Assembly: GCF_014645835.1 (NCBI RefSeq)
Contig: NZ_BMMM01000032.1
Location: 1-32,846 of the forward strand
Length of the DNA stretch: 32,846 nucleotides
Direction of reading: 5' to 3'
Origin: Streptomyces albiflavescens
GTDB lineage: Bacteria > Actinomycetota > Actinomycetes > Streptomycetales > Streptomycetaceae
Under the pieces are notes generated by a model, which saw nothing but the letters and a program-made list of their open reading frames with translations, had not been told where the DNA came from and did no database searches. The position numbers and the translations under genes were made by a program. Positions 1 to 8,210 of the stretch are shown here, one piece after another; the stretch's first letter is position 1; every line of letters begins with the position of its first letter.

Positions 1-333
1 CGACCTGGGACCGCTGCCCGACGACATCACCGTGCACCTGGACGCCGGCTACGACTCGGACAAGACCCGCGCCCTGCTCGACGGACGCAGCCTGCACGGC
101 CGCATCGCGCACAAGGGTGAGAAGGCGCCGATACAGGCAGTCAGAGGTGGCATGTCGAACGGACCCACGCCTGGCAGAACGCCTTCCACCGCCTCGCCCG
201 CTGCTACGAGCGCCGGGCCACCGTCCTCGACGCCTTCTTCGACCTCGCCGACACCATCATCACCGTGCGTAGCCTGATCCGTCGGGCCTGGACCACCCAC
301 CGCTGGGACGAACGCCCCCGCCGCCGCCCATGA
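1..333 (+). pseudogene. IS5-family transposase, C-terminal half, frameshifted and cut by the window edge
   Basis: This is the catalytic C-terminal part of an IS5-type DDE transposase. From base 2 the frame reads a segment with HLDAGYDSDKTR, which carries the second catalytic Asp region of the family, and continues to GEKAPIQA near base 140. The rest of the domain, WHVERTHAWQNAFHRLARCY with its conserved Glu in VER, lies in another frame from 148 to the TGA at 331-333. The family is normally uninterrupted here, so I infer a frameshift between about 130 and 148. The gene begins outside the window. A truncated N-terminal piece of the same kind of transposase lies on the minus strand at 29088-29236, but I cannot show that the two came from one element. 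Confidence 0.8.
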
Positions 334-577
334 CCGCACGCCTATCTGCGCAACCTCTAAGGCACTGGGGGAGGACGGCGCCGCCTCCGCGCGACCGGAG
401 TGATCGCGCGGGGCATCGGACCGTCCAGGCCCATCGCGGTGCCGCGTGAGGGACCCCGCCCCCGCATCCTTGGACCACGGACACGATCCGTGTCGCCGGG
501 AGCGGAGAGAACGGCGAGGAACCAGGACATCCAAAACCGTTCGGGATGTCCGCAGTGACCAGGTATGGGTCCAAGGC
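334..577. other. intergenic, no gene seen
   Basis: This gap lies between the decayed transposase and the 3' end of the ArsR-type gene. Open frames exist on both strands, but none shows a recognisable domain, a ribosome site or continuous third-position GC bias. It probably holds the right end of the IS remnant and the terminator of the ArsR-type gene, though I could not find an inverted repeat that fixes either. Confidence 0.5.
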
Positions 578-943
578 TCACCCCTGCTCACTGATCAGGA
601 ACGGTTGGGGCGGAGCGTCGGCCTGCTGGAGTTCGGCGAGGAGCTGGTGCTGGCCGGTGAGGAGCTCGGTGAGGATGCGGCGGGCGGCACGCAGGAGTTC
701 GGCGACATCTCCTCCGGCGAGCGCGTAGCGGACGGTGGAGCCCTCCCGCATGGACACGACGATCCCGGAGCGCCGCAGGACGGCCAGCTGTTGCGACAGG
801 CTGGACGGCTCGATGTCGATGTCGGCCAGCAGGTCCCGTACGGACACCGGCCCGTGCTGGAGGAGTTCCAGCACCCTGATGCGTACGGGGTGGCCGAGCA
901 TGCGGAAGAACTCCGCCTTGACCTGGTAGAGGGGGGCCTGCAT
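578..943 (-). CDS. ArsR-family winged-helix transcriptional regulator
   Basis: A 121-residue metal- or signal-responsive repressor type. The core FFRMLGHPVRIRVLELLQHG, then VSVRDLLADIDIEPSSLSQQ, LAVLRRSGIVVSMREG and TVRYALAG, is the classic ArsR winged helix: wing strands around residue 70 and recognition helix at SSLSQQLAVL. No CxC metal site is visible in helix 3, so the ligand is unknown. It may be a non-metal ArsR protein, which often controls transport. The ATG at 941-943 is preceded by AGGAG nine bases upstream. The long leader holds a 13-bp inverted repeat and a TGAAGA palindrome, annotated separately. The last 16 or so codons recur as a broken copy at 29030-29078. Confidence 0.85.
   Translation of the reverse strand: MQAPLYQVKAEFFRMLGHPVRIRVLELLQHGPVSVRDLLADIDIEPSSLSQQLAVLRRSGIVVSMREGSTVRYALAGGDVAELLRAARRILTELLTGQHQLLAELQQADAPPQPFLISEQG
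603..652 (-). repeat. ArsR tail repeat, intact copy (pairs with 29030-29078)
   Basis: This 50-base part of the ArsR-type gene encodes QHQLLAELQQADAPPQP. It is repeated at 29030-29078 with two substitutions and one deleted base. The two copies lie 28 kb apart in the same orientation. Confidence 0.85.
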
Positions 944-984
944 GGATGCTCGCTCCTGGTCGGATGGGTGAGATTGCGGCCGCC

Positions 985-1020
985 GTGGTGCGGCGGCATC
1001 CGAGGACGCCGCCGCACCAC
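985..1020. promoter_or_regulatory. 13-bp perfect inverted repeat in the ArsR gene leader
   Basis: The arms GTGGTGCGGCGGC (985-997) and GCCGCCGCACCAC (1008-1020) are perfectly complementary around a 10-base spacer. The repeat lies 42 to 77 bases upstream of the ArsR-type start, so it would be in the mRNA leader or promoter. It could be an operator or a leader hairpin. There is no T tract on either side, so a classic terminator is less likely. Confidence 0.55.
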
Positions 1021-1098
1021 AGACCGCTCTCGGAGGCCGATCCTTCACGCCTTGGACTCGGCAGGAACGCACATTGGCACCATGCTGATGTGGTGACT

Positions 1099-1112
1099 TG
1101 AAGAAGTCTTCA
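1099..1112. promoter_or_regulatory. palindrome TGAAGA-AG-TCTTCA, possible operator
   Basis: A perfect 6+6 bp inverted repeat with a 2-base centre, lying between the roadblock gene end (1152) and the ArsR-type start (943). It is AT-richer than its surroundings. ArsR-family repressors usually bind AT-rich imperfect palindromes near their own promoter, so autoregulation is a reasonable guess, but the site is 156 bases from the start codon. Confidence 0.35.
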
Positions 1113-1151
1113 CATGATGGGCAGGCGTGGCCACCGGCGTCCTTGGGCGGG

Positions 1152-1526
1152 CTAGATCTCGATCACCTCCTCCACACGCTTGAGTTGGTGGCGGGCCATC
1201 GCCAGGTTCGATCGGGCCTTGTCGAGGACGAGGTAGAGGAACAGCCCGTTGCCGGTACGACCGGTGACCAGGCGGATCAGGTGGTACTGGCGGTCCAGCG
1301 TGATCAGGATGTCCTCGATCTGGCCCTTGAGACCCAACTGCTCCATGGTGCGGACCTTGGCCCGGATGACATCCGTGTTGCCTGCCGCGGCGACGGTCAG
1401 GTCCAGGTCCTTGCCCCCGCCGAGCGTGCCCAGCGCCATTCCGCTGGTGTAGTCGACGACGGCGGCTCCCAGGGCTCCCTCGACCGCGGCCATCATCTCC
1501 TTCAGCGACACTTCCACACTCGCCAC
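1152..1526 (-). CDS. roadblock/LC7-type small regulatory protein
   Basis: A 124-residue protein with the roadblock/LC7 fold, seen in the pattern LKEMMAAVEGALGAAVVDYTS, GMALGTLGG, IRAKVRTMEQLGLKGQIEDI, LITLDRQYHLIRLV and GLFLYLVLDKARSNLAMAR. Such proteins bind or modulate small GTPases, and Streptomyces conservons carry one. Here no conservon partner (histidine-kinase-like CvnA, DUF742 or GTPase) is adjacent, so this is an orphan roadblock protein. The start is the GTG at 1524-1526, which has GGGAGG five bases upstream. It lies upstream of the ArsR-type gene on the same strand, but 208 bases apart with palindromes between, so co-transcription is uncertain. Confidence 0.85.
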   Translation of the reverse strand: MASVEVSLKEMMAAVEGALGAAVVDYTSGMALGTLGGGKDLDLTVAAAGNTDVIRAKVRTMEQLGLKGQIEDILITLDRQYHLIRLVTGRTGNGLFLYLVLDKARSNLAMARHQLKRVEEVIEI

Positions 1527-1751
1527 AGTGCCTCCCTATTGCATTGCGTGCCGTTGACTGCGCGGGCCGGTGCTGGCGACCCGCCTCGGTGTCCGGACCG
1601 TATGCACGCCGCCATCACCTCTGGAGGAACTCTTTGGGACTGACCTGGGACGACCGAACAATGGCGCGACCGGATCGTTCGATGGACCGGAAGTGCCGTG
1701 ACTGGCCAAGAAGTTGACGCCGGAGCCTTGGTTCCGTGGCCCGTCGGGGGA

Positions 1752-2160
1752 GTGGAAGCGTGTTGTGGTACGAGCCACGACACTGCCCGTCGAGACGGAG
1801 GAGCCGCGAGGCCGAGATCCGCGCCGTCGCCCTGTGGCAGAGCGACAGCCACCGCGAACGAGTCGCCGGGCTCGTCGGCAGGGCCACACTGGGCCGCACC
1901 AGCGGCAGCACCACGACTGGCAGGCCGAGCAGGAAGCGGTGGGTGATCAGCTGCCACCCGCTGGTCGCCGGCAGCAGTACCGCGACCGTCGGCCGGGCGG
2001 CGACGACTGCGGCGGTGACGTACAGGACGAGCGGACTTCGCCGTTGCCTCGCCCCGCTGTGGTGCGGGCTGTGCCTGGCGGCGTTCCGGTCCGGCGGCCC
2101 AGCAGGCCGTCGGTGATCGCCGGCGCGAAGGCCAGTACCGGATCGGTGAGGAAGACAGGC
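1752..2160 (-). pseudogene. decayed gene remnant, possibly a membrane protein
   Basis: Downstream of the SRPBCC gene the minus strand keeps a strong coding-like base pattern but no continuous frame. One piece reads SAEPVFLTDPVLAFAPAITD and starts just after the SRPBCC stop. A second piece in another frame, from about 2025, reads LYVTAAVVAARPTVAVLLPA then WQLITHRFLLGLPVVVLPLV, which looks like two membrane segments. I recognise no family. A gene with at least one frameshift is the simplest reading. Chance high third-position GC is the alternative. The remaining bases from 1527 to 1751 show nothing I can support. Confidence 0.25.
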
Positions 2161-2166
2161 TCGGCA

Positions 2167-2607
2167 CTACTCCGCCGCCTTTTTCAGGGCGTTGAGCCAG
2201 GTGCTGAGCGAATCGTCCAGCGCGGCGGCGAGGTTGTCCCGGTCGGCGTCGACCGGCGCGCCCGACCAGGACTCCCGGGTGCGGACCACGACGCCGTCGC
2301 CGTCCTCGGTGAAGGTCCACTCGTGCACGCCGGTGATGCCGTGCGCGGGACCGCCCCACAGGATGCGGTACGGGGCGTCGACCGCGTAGATGGTGGAGTC
2401 GATGGACAGGCCCGCGGTCACCCAGTGGAAGGTGGTGCCGGGGGCCATGGGGCCGTCGAGCCGGGCCTCGGTGATGGCGCCCTGCCAGCCGGGCCAGGAG
2501 CCGATCTTGGTGTGCAGCTGCCAGACCCGCTCGACAGGAGCGGCGATCCGGATGGTGTGGTCGGCGACGACGGGGGCGTTCTCGTCGATGGTCGTGGGGA
2601 AGGTCAT
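2167..2607 (-). CDS. SRPBCC (polyketide cyclase/START-like) family protein
   Basis: A 146-residue protein of the SRPBCC superfamily, which forms a helix-grip cavity for hydrophobic ligands. It has the family opening HTIRIAAPVERVWQLHTKIG, then WPGWQGAITEARLDG, FHWVTAGLSIDSTIYAVD, the ILWGGPAHGITGVHEWTFTE strand and a long C-terminal helix, ALDDSLSTWLNALKKAAE. No catalytic residue can be assigned. ATG 2605-2607 has GAGGAA about six bases upstream. It is the last gene of the minus-strand run after the exporter and the carotenoid oxygenase, 183 bases beyond the oxygenase stop, so it may share their message. A ligand-binding or cyclase-like role on a terpenoid or aromatic product would fit, but this is inference. 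Confidence 0.8.
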   Translation of the reverse strand: MTFPTTIDENAPVVADHTIRIAAPVERVWQLHTKIGSWPGWQGAITEARLDGPMAPGTTFHWVTAGLSIDSTIYAVDAPYRILWGGPAHGITGVHEWTFTEDGDGVVVRTRESWSGAPVDADRDNLAAALDDSLSTWLNALKKAAE

Positions 2608-2677
2608 GGCGGTTCCTCGGTGTCGGGGCCCGGGCCGCCGCAGGGGAGTCGACGGCGGCCCGGGCAGCTGGGGCGGG

Positions 2678-2731
2678 TCAGGTGGGCATCTCGGAGTCGG
2701 GGATCCAGCGGCCTTGGATACCGGACGGGTT
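2678..2731 (-). pseudogene. fossil of a carotenoid oxygenase 3' end
   Basis: Minus-strand translation gives NPSGIQGRWIPDSEMPT and a TGA at 2678-2680. This matches the last residues of the neighbouring oxygenase, PAGIHGHWIPDSALPA, position for position, including the place of the stop. The iron-ligand His of the intact copy is Gln here. The two blocks are 113 bases apart and, by eye, about 80 percent identical at DNA level. It is most simply the remaining tail of a second, deleted oxygenase gene. Confidence 0.7.
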
Positions 2732-2790
2732 CGGGGCCCGGGCCGCATCGGCGAGGCAGCGGACCGGGCGGCCGAGGCGGGTCAGGCAGG

Positions 2791-4134
2791 TCAGGCGGGC
2801 AGTGCGGAGTCGGGGATCCAGTGGCCGTGGATGCCGGCGGGCACCCTGCGGGGGAGTTCGACGGCGGCCACGGTGCTCAGGTCGCTCGCGTCCAGGACGA
2901 GCAGCTCCGAGGCGTCGGCCTTGAGGTCGCTGACGATGGTGAGCAGATAGCCGTCGTCCTCGGCGGTGGCGCCCTCGGCGGGCGCGAAGACGGCCTCGCC
3001 GGGCATCCGGCCCTCGCCGTGCGCGAGCAGTTTCTCCTGGCCGGTCTGGGTGTCGAACTTGACGGTGTGATAGCCCGACAGGCCCGCGCCGGGGAAGGCG
3101 ATGGCGTAGCTGTAGCGGTAGGCCGAACCGGTGTGGGCGTCGTTGATCGACGGGAACTCGGTGGCCAGGTCGCCCAGGGACTCAGTGGTGACCTTGCCCG
3201 TGGCCGGGTCCATGATCCACCGGTGGAAGGTCGAGCCGGCGTCGGGGCTGGTGCCGTAGCCGGGAGCGCCGACCCACCACTTCCACGAGTTCTCCCAGGC
3301 GGAACGGTCGAAGCGCGGTGCTTCGAGGACGATCCGGCCCTGCGCGTCGGTGTAGGCGCCTGCGACGTGCAGCAGCGCCGCCTGGTCGGCCACCTCGAAC
3401 CAGGTGGTCTTGCCGCCGGCGCGCGGCATCACGCCGATGCGCAGCGGGACGTCGTCGTGCCAGCGGTAGGGGATGCCGGACTGCTCGGCGTGGTCGAAGA
3501 CCACGGGCGAGTTGATGAAGACGACGTGCTCACGGGTGATGGCGAAGTCGTGCATCAGCGACGGACCGGAGCCGTCGATGACCTCCGACGTGACGATGTC
3601 GCCGCGGGCGTCGGCCACGTAGTAGGTCAGGTACGGCGGGAAGGGGCTGTAACTGAAGAAGTGCAGCTCGCCGGTTGCCGGGTCCTCTTTGGGGTGGGCG
3701 GTCATCGCGCTGGTGAGCTTGCCGCCGAAGTCGTAGACGCCGATCGTGTCGAGGTCGGCGCTGACCTCCCAGGGCAGGTTGGCCTCCTGCAGGGCCAGGT
3801 AGCGGCCCCCGTGGAAGATGATGTTGGTGGCGGCGGCGCTGACTTCGAGCTCGGTTCCGGTGAACGGCACGCCGTCCAGGAAGGGGGTGCGCACCCAGCG
3901 GTTGCGGTACCACTCGGCCCTCCCGCCCGCCAGGCGGACCCCGTGGATCATGCCCTCGCCGCGGAACCAGTGGGTGGGGGTGATGCCCGGCTTGGGGTTG
4001 TGACCGTTGCGGAAGTAGCGGCCGTTCAGCTCGGGCGGGAGAGTGCCGCGCACCGTCAGCTCGCGGCCGGTGATCTCGTCGGTGACAGGGGTGAAGTGGC
4101 CGCTGATGTACGGCTTGTCCAGGGTCATGGTCAT
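2791..4134 (-). CDS. carotenoid-cleavage oxygenase family protein (RPE65/lignostilbene dioxygenase type)
   Basis: A 447-residue non-haem Fe(II) dioxygenase that would cleave a C=C bond of a carotenoid, apocarotenoid or stilbene. The seven-blade propeller family is recognised by GRYFRNGHNPKPG, HWFRGEGMIHG, the Asp-rich blades and four iron-binding His: H147 (TAHPKED), H195 (LMHDF), H256 (LLHVAGAYTD) and H436 (GIHGHW). Length is within the usual 430-500 range, and no signal peptide is seen. The start at 4132-4134 overlaps the exporter stop as ATGA. A second ATG at 4126-4128 has GAAAGG seven bases upstream and may be the true start, giving MTLDKPY. Tight coupling to the exporter suggests that substrate or product is moved across the membrane. 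The exact substrate cannot be read from the sequence. Confidence 0.92.
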   Translation of the reverse strand: MTMTLDKPYISGHFTPVTDEITGRELTVRGTLPPELNGRYFRNGHNPKPGITPTHWFRGEGMIHGVRLAGGRAEWYRNRWVRTPFLDGVPFTGTELEVSAAATNIIFHGGRYLALQEANLPWEVSADLDTIGVYDFGGKLTSAMTAHPKEDPATGELHFFSYSPFPPYLTYYVADARGDIVTSEVIDGSGPSLMHDFAITREHVVFINSPVVFDHAEQSGIPYRWHDDVPLRIGVMPRAGGKTTWFEVADQAALLHVAGAYTDAQGRIVLEAPRFDRSAWENSWKWWVGAPGYGTSPDAGSTFHRWIMDPATGKVTTESLGDLATEFPSINDAHTGSAYRYSYAIAFPGAGLSGYHTVKFDTQTGQEKLLAHGEGRMPGEAVFAPAEGATAEDDGYLLTIVSDLKADASELLVLDASDLSTVAAVELPRRVPAGIHGHWIPDSALPA

Positions 4135-5411
4135 GCCTTTCGCGTCGAGAGAGCCGAGATGAGCAGGGTCAGGGCGGCACAGGCCAAGAAGGCCGCGCCA
4201 AAGGAGGGGAGCTGGGTCAAAAAGGACAGGCCGATGGCTCCGCCGATCTGCCGGGAGGCGTTGACCAGCCCGCCGGCCAGGCCGTTGTCGGCGGCCGGGA
4301 CGCCCGTGGAGGACATCGCGGTGAGCCGGACGAAGGCCACCCCCAGCCCGATGCCGATGAGGAGCGTCGGGCCGAGCAGGTCCACAAGGAAGGTGCCGTC
4401 GGCCGGGGTTCGGGACAGCCAGGCCAGTCCGGCCGCGAGGACCAGCAGGCCCACGGGCAGCACATGACGGCCCAAGACTTTGCCGGTGACCCACGACGAG
4501 AGGGTGATCATGAGGGCGAGGGGAAGCTGGGTCAGCCCGGCCTCCAAGGGCGAGTAGCCAAGGGTGCGCTGCTGGTAGAGGGGCAGGAAGTAGAACAGGC
4601 CGAGCCAGACCGCGCCCAGCAGGGCCATCAGCACGCCTGGCACCGCCACCACGCTCATGCGCGCCGGCAGCAGCGGGTCGGCGGCGCGGCGCTGGAACAC
4701 CACGAACAGGCCGAGCAGCGCCAGACCGATCACGGCGAGCGGCCAAAGGCCTGACAGGCCGTAGGTGAGCGCGACCAGCCCCGCCGTCACCGTCACCGCG
4801 CCCGGCGCGTCCAGGCTTTTGCCGCGTGGCCGGCTGGCCCCGACCAGCAGCCGGGTGGCCACCAGGACGGCCAGGGCGAGGGGCACCATCACGACGAACA
4901 CCGCACGCCAGCCGTACAGGCTGGTGAGCAGCCCGCTCAGCAGCACGCCCGCCGCCCCGCCGGCACCGGAGACCGCGCCCCACACTCCGAGCGCGGTGCC
5001 ACGCCGCTTGCTGTCGGGATAGAGCGTCAGCACAAGGGCCAGCGCCGTGGGCGCCAGCAGCGCGGCGCCGATTCCCTGCACTGCCCTGCAGGCGATCAGC
5101 ACGATCGCCGTGGGCGCCAGTGCCGCGCCCACAGAAGAGAGCGCGAACAGGCCGATGCCGAGCAGAAACACGTGGCGAAGGCCGTATACGTCGCCTGCCC
5201 GCCCGCCCGGCAGCAGCAGCGCGCCGAAGACCAGTACGTAGGCGTTGACCGTCCACGCCTGGCCCGTGTCCGACAGATCGAGCCCGGCCCGGATCTGGGG
5301 CAGGGCGACGTTCACGATCGACGTGCTCAGCACGACCAGGAACTGGGCCGTGGCCAAAACCGCCAGCGGTATCCAGCCGGTGGTGGCCTGTTGCGGTGCG
5401 GTGCGGGTCAT
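4131..5411 (-). CDS. MFS exporter, DHA2 (EmrB/QacA) type
   Basis: A 426-residue major facilitator. Membrane helices begin with IPLAVLATAQFLVVLSTSIV, which contains the DHA2-like NVALPQI segment. WTVNAYVLVFGALLLPGGRA then leads into the motif A loop, GRAGDVYGLRHVF. Motif C-like GAVSGAGGAAGVLLSG lies in helix 5, which suggests drug or metabolite export by proton antiport. Hydropathy by eye suggests 12 to 14 helices. The protein is shorter than many 14-helix members. The start at 5409-5411 has only a weak ribosome site. Its promoter region is shared with the divergent LAL regulator and contains the 23-bp repeated site at 5443-5465. Confidence 0.9.
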   Translation of the reverse strand: MTRTAPQQATTGWIPLAVLATAQFLVVLSTSIVNVALPQIRAGLDLSDTGQAWTVNAYVLVFGALLLPGGRAGDVYGLRHVFLLGIGLFALSSVGAALAPTAIVLIACRAVQGIGAALLAPTALALVLTLYPDSKRRGTALGVWGAVSGAGGAAGVLLSGLLTSLYGWRAVFVVMVPLALAVLVATRLLVGASRPRGKSLDAPGAVTVTAGLVALTYGLSGLWPLAVIGLALLGLFVVFQRRAADPLLPARMSVVAVPGVLMALLGAVWLGLFYFLPLYQQRTLGYSPLEAGLTQLPLALMITLSSWVTGKVLGRHVLPVGLLVLAAGLAWLSRTPADGTFLVDLLGPTLLIGIGLGVAFVRLTAMSSTGVPAADNGLAGGLVNASRQIGGAIGLSFLTQLPSFGAAFLACAALTLLISALSTRKA

Positions 5412-5442
5412 GGCCCGACACTCGCAGCGGGCGTCCCCCGCT

Positions 5443-5465
5443 CGCGTCGGTAGTCATCGCCTATA
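5443..5465. promoter_or_regulatory. candidate operator, copy 1 (between exporter and LAL regulator)
   Basis: The 23-bp sequence CGCGTCGGTAGTCATCGCC plus TATA matches 8578-8600 at 20 of 23 positions. It lies 32 bases upstream of the exporter start and 82 bases upstream of the regulator start. Copy 2 has the pseudo-palindromic core GGTG-GTCAT-CACC; this copy has a weaker version. Both are in divergent promoter regions, as expected for a shared binding site. Confidence 0.5.
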
Positions 5466-5546
5466 CGACGTGCTCCGTAAGACCCCTGGGCGACTGGGGT
5501 CGTTCCCGGATTCCCCAGCCCTGCACGACCGCATAGGTTGTCAAAC

Positions 5547-8210
5547 GTGCCCGAGACATACACGGACGTGCTGATCGGACGTCAGGACGCGATACGCCGG
5601 CTCGACGCCCTGCTCCAAGCGGCACGAAAGGGCCGGGGCGGCGCCCTGGTCCTGCGCGGTGAGCCGGGCATCGGCAAGAGCGCGCTGCTGCGGCAGCTGG
5701 ACGAGACCGCGACCGGATTCCTCGTCATGCAGGCGTCCGGCGCGGAGTTCGAGATGGAGCTGCCGTTCGCCGCGCTGCACCAGTTGCTCGCGCCCGTCAC
5801 CGGCCATCTGACGGCGTTGCCCGCGCCGCACCGCAAGGCCCTGGAGATCGCCTTCGGCCTCGACACCGGCACACCCGATCCATTCCTGGTCGGCGTCGCG
5901 TCGCTGGGCCTGCTGGCGGAGACCGTGCGCGAACGCCCGCTTTTGTGCGTCGTCGACGACGCACAGTGGCTGGACCAGGCGTCGGCCAAAGCGCTGGCCT
6001 TCCTGGCCCGTCGCATCTCGGCCGAACCGATCGCCCTCGTGTTCGCGGCACGCGAGCCGAGCCGCCTGCCCGAACTGGACGAGCTGGACGGCCATGTGCT
6101 TCAACGTCTTGGCGAATCGGATGCCCGCGCGCTGCTGGCCGCCGCGATCCGCGCCCCATTGGACGAGCCGGTACGCGACCGCATCCTGGCCGAGGCGCGC
6201 GGCAACCCCCTCGCGCTGGTGGAGCTTCCCAGAACCGCCGGACTCGCCGGGATGGCGGGCGGATTCGCCCAGCCCGACTCGGTACCCGCCGTCATCGAGC
6301 AGAGCTTCCGGTCCCGGCTGCAGCTCCTGCCGCCGACAGCCCGGCTGCTGGTGACCGTCGCCGCCGCCGACCCGATCGGCGACCCCGGCCTGCTGTGGCG
6401 CGCGGCCGAACTCCTGGGCATCGACGCTGCTGCCGCCGCACAGTCCGTCCCCCTGCTGGAGTTCGGCACCCGGATCCGATTCAGCCACCCCCTCGCCCGC
6501 TCGGCCGCCTACCGCGCCGCAGCACCCCAGGAGCGGCGCAGGGCGCACGAGGCGCTGGCCGCCGTGACCGACCCGGTCGCCGACCCCGACCGGCGGGCCT
6601 GGCATCGCGCCCAGGCCAGTACCGGCCCCAACGAGCAGGTCGCCGCCGAGCTCGAAACCTCCGCCACCCGCGCCCAGCAACGCGGCGGTATCGCGGCGGC
6701 GGCGGCCTTCCTCGAACGCTCGGCCGCCCTCACGATCAGCCCGGTCCAACGCGCCGAGCGCCTTCTCGCCGCGGTCCAGGCCAAGCTCTCGGTGGGCGAC
6801 TTCGACACAGCGGCCGACCTGCTCACCACCGTGGCGACCGACGATCCGAGCCAGGCCGCCAGAGCCGACCTGCTCCGCGGCAGGCTGTCGTTCGTCCGCC
6901 GCCGGGGGGACGAAGGCCCCACGGCCTACCTCCTGCGCGCCGCCGCCCGGCTGGCGGCCACCGACCCCACCTGGTCACGGGAGTGCTATCTCGACGCCAT
7001 CGAGATGGGCCTTCTGCTCGGCGGCCTCGACCACGTGGTGGAGGCCGCCAGGAAGACCCCGCCGTCGAGCGAACCGGCATCCGGCGCGGCGGCGGTCCTG
7101 ACCGGCCTGATCAGCCTGGTCAGCGACGGGCATCCGGCGGCGGGGGAAATCCTCAGGCCCGTCGTCGGCGACGCCGACGACGACGTGTGGGCCAGGCGGC
7201 CGTCACTGGGCTTCATGCTGGCCACCGAGCTGTGGAACTTCGACGCCCTGCACGGCATCGCCACCCGCGCCGTCACGGCCGGCCGTGAGTCGGGCTCCTT
7301 CCACGCGCTGCCCATCGCACTGGCCATGCAGGCCACCGCGGCCGTGCACACGGGCGACTTCGGCGCCGCGATGGAGATGATCTCCGAGGAGGAGGCGATC
7401 GCCGACGCCACCGGCGCGGCACCGCTGGTCTACCCCCGCCTCCACCTGGCCGCGATGCGCGGGCGGCGCAAGGACGCCGTCGAACTGTTCGCGTCGGTGG
7501 ATCACCGGATGAGCCTCAGCGTGCAGTGGGCCACAGCCGTGCTCAGCAACGGCCTGGCCGACTACCCGGCCGCGCTGAAAGCGGCGAAGCAGGCGGTCGA
7601 GTACGGCGCCGTCGGCACGGCGGGCCTTGCCCTGCCCGAGCTGGTCGAGGCAGCCATGCGGTGCGGCGAGAGGGAGGCCGCCGCCACGGCCCTCGCCTGC
7701 CTCCAAGAACGCACGCAGGCAGGCCGGCAGGCGTGGGGTCTTGGCGTCGAGGCCTATGCGCGGGCCCTGGTGACCGAGGACGAGTCCGCCTACCAGGAGG
7801 CGATCGGCCTGCTCGACGACAGTGCACTGGTCCTCTACCGCGCCCGGGCACATCTGCTGTACGGGGAGTGGCTGCGCCGCCAGGGCCGACGGCGTGATGC
7901 CCGCTCCGCGCTGCGCCTGGCGCACGAGTCGCTGTCCGACCTCGGTGCGGAGGCGTTCGCCGAGCGCGCCGCCGGCGAGTTGCGCGCCACCGGCGAGCAG
8001 GCACGCAGCCGCACGTCGAAGGCCTCGGACCAGCTGACGATGCAGGAGGTGCACATCGCACGCCTGGTCGCCGACGGCGCCACCTCCAAGGAAGTGGCGG
8101 CGAAGCTGTTCCTCAGCCCGCGGACGGTCGACGCACACCTGCGCAACATCTTCCGCAAGCTCGGGCTCACCTCACGCAGGCAACTGCGAGACCTGCCCGA
8201 CATTCGTTAG
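5547..8210 (+). CDS. LAL-type LuxR-family transcriptional activator with AAA ATPase domain
   Basis: An 887-residue large ATP-binding regulator. The N-terminal AAA domain has Walker A GEPGIGKSALL (residues 38-48) and Walker B LLCVVDDAQWLD (about 135-146). A long helical, TPR-like middle follows. The C-terminal LuxR helix-turn-helix is complete: LTMQEVHIARLVADGATSKE, VAAKLFLSPRTVDAHLRNIF, RKLGLTSRRQL. LAL proteins activate pathway genes after sensing a ligand and ATP. The GTG at 5547 is preferred because AGG lies nine bases upstream, whereas an in-frame TTG at 5538 abuts it. It is divergent from the exporter-oxygenase-SRPBCC run, the usual place for a pathway-specific activator. Its last 39 bases overlap the 3' end of the DUF2255 gene on the other strand. 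Confidence 0.92.
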   Translation: MPETYTDVLIGRQDAIRRLDALLQAARKGRGGALVLRGEPGIGKSALLRQLDETATGFLVMQASGAEFEMELPFAALHQLLAPVTGHLTALPAPHRKALEIAFGLDTGTPDPFLVGVASLGLLAETVRERPLLCVVDDAQWLDQASAKALAFLARRISAEPIALVFAAREPSRLPELDELDGHVLQRLGESDARALLAAAIRAPLDEPVRDRILAEARGNPLALVELPRTAGLAGMAGGFAQPDSVPAVIEQSFRSRLQLLPPTARLLVTVAAADPIGDPGLLWRAAELLGIDAAAAAQSVPLLEFGTRIRFSHPLARSAAYRAAAPQERRRAHEALAAVTDPVADPDRRAWHRAQASTGPNEQVAAELETSATRAQQRGGIAAAAAFLERSAALTISPVQRAERLLAAVQAKLSVGDFDTAADLLTTVATDDPSQAARADLLRGRLSFVRRRGDEGPTAYLLRAAARLAATDPTWSRECYLDAIEMGLLLGGLDHVVEAARKTPPSSEPASGAAAVLTGLISLVSDGHPAAGEILRPVVGDADDDVWARRPSLGFMLATELWNFDALHGIATRAVTAGRESGSFHALPIALAMQATAAVHTGDFGAAMEMISEEEAIADATGAAPLVYPRLHLAAMRGRRKDAVELFASVDHRMSLSVQWATAVLSNGLADYPAALKAAKQAVEYGAVGTAGLALPELVEAAMRCGEREAAATALACLQERTQAGRQAWGLGVEAYARALVTEDESAYQEAIGLLDDSALVLYRARAHLLYGEWLRRQGRRRDARSALRLAHESLSDLGAEAFAERAAGELRATGEQARSRTSKASDQLTMQEVHIARLVADGATSKEVAAKLFLSPRTVDAHLRNIFRKLGLTSRRQLRDLPDIR

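Noticed and set aside
1714..4467. Open frame of 917 codons on the plus strand
   Set aside because: It is antisense to the SRPBCC, oxygenase and exporter genes. The sequence is low-complexity Gly/Val/Arg/Asp with no domain, a usual by-product of high-GC codon use.
2791..5457. 888-codon minus-strand frame that seems to fuse a protein to the oxygenase
   Set aside because: The upstream 440 codons are an out-of-frame reading of the exporter. The exporter's own frame has clear membrane helices and ends with an ATGA overlap at the oxygenase start.
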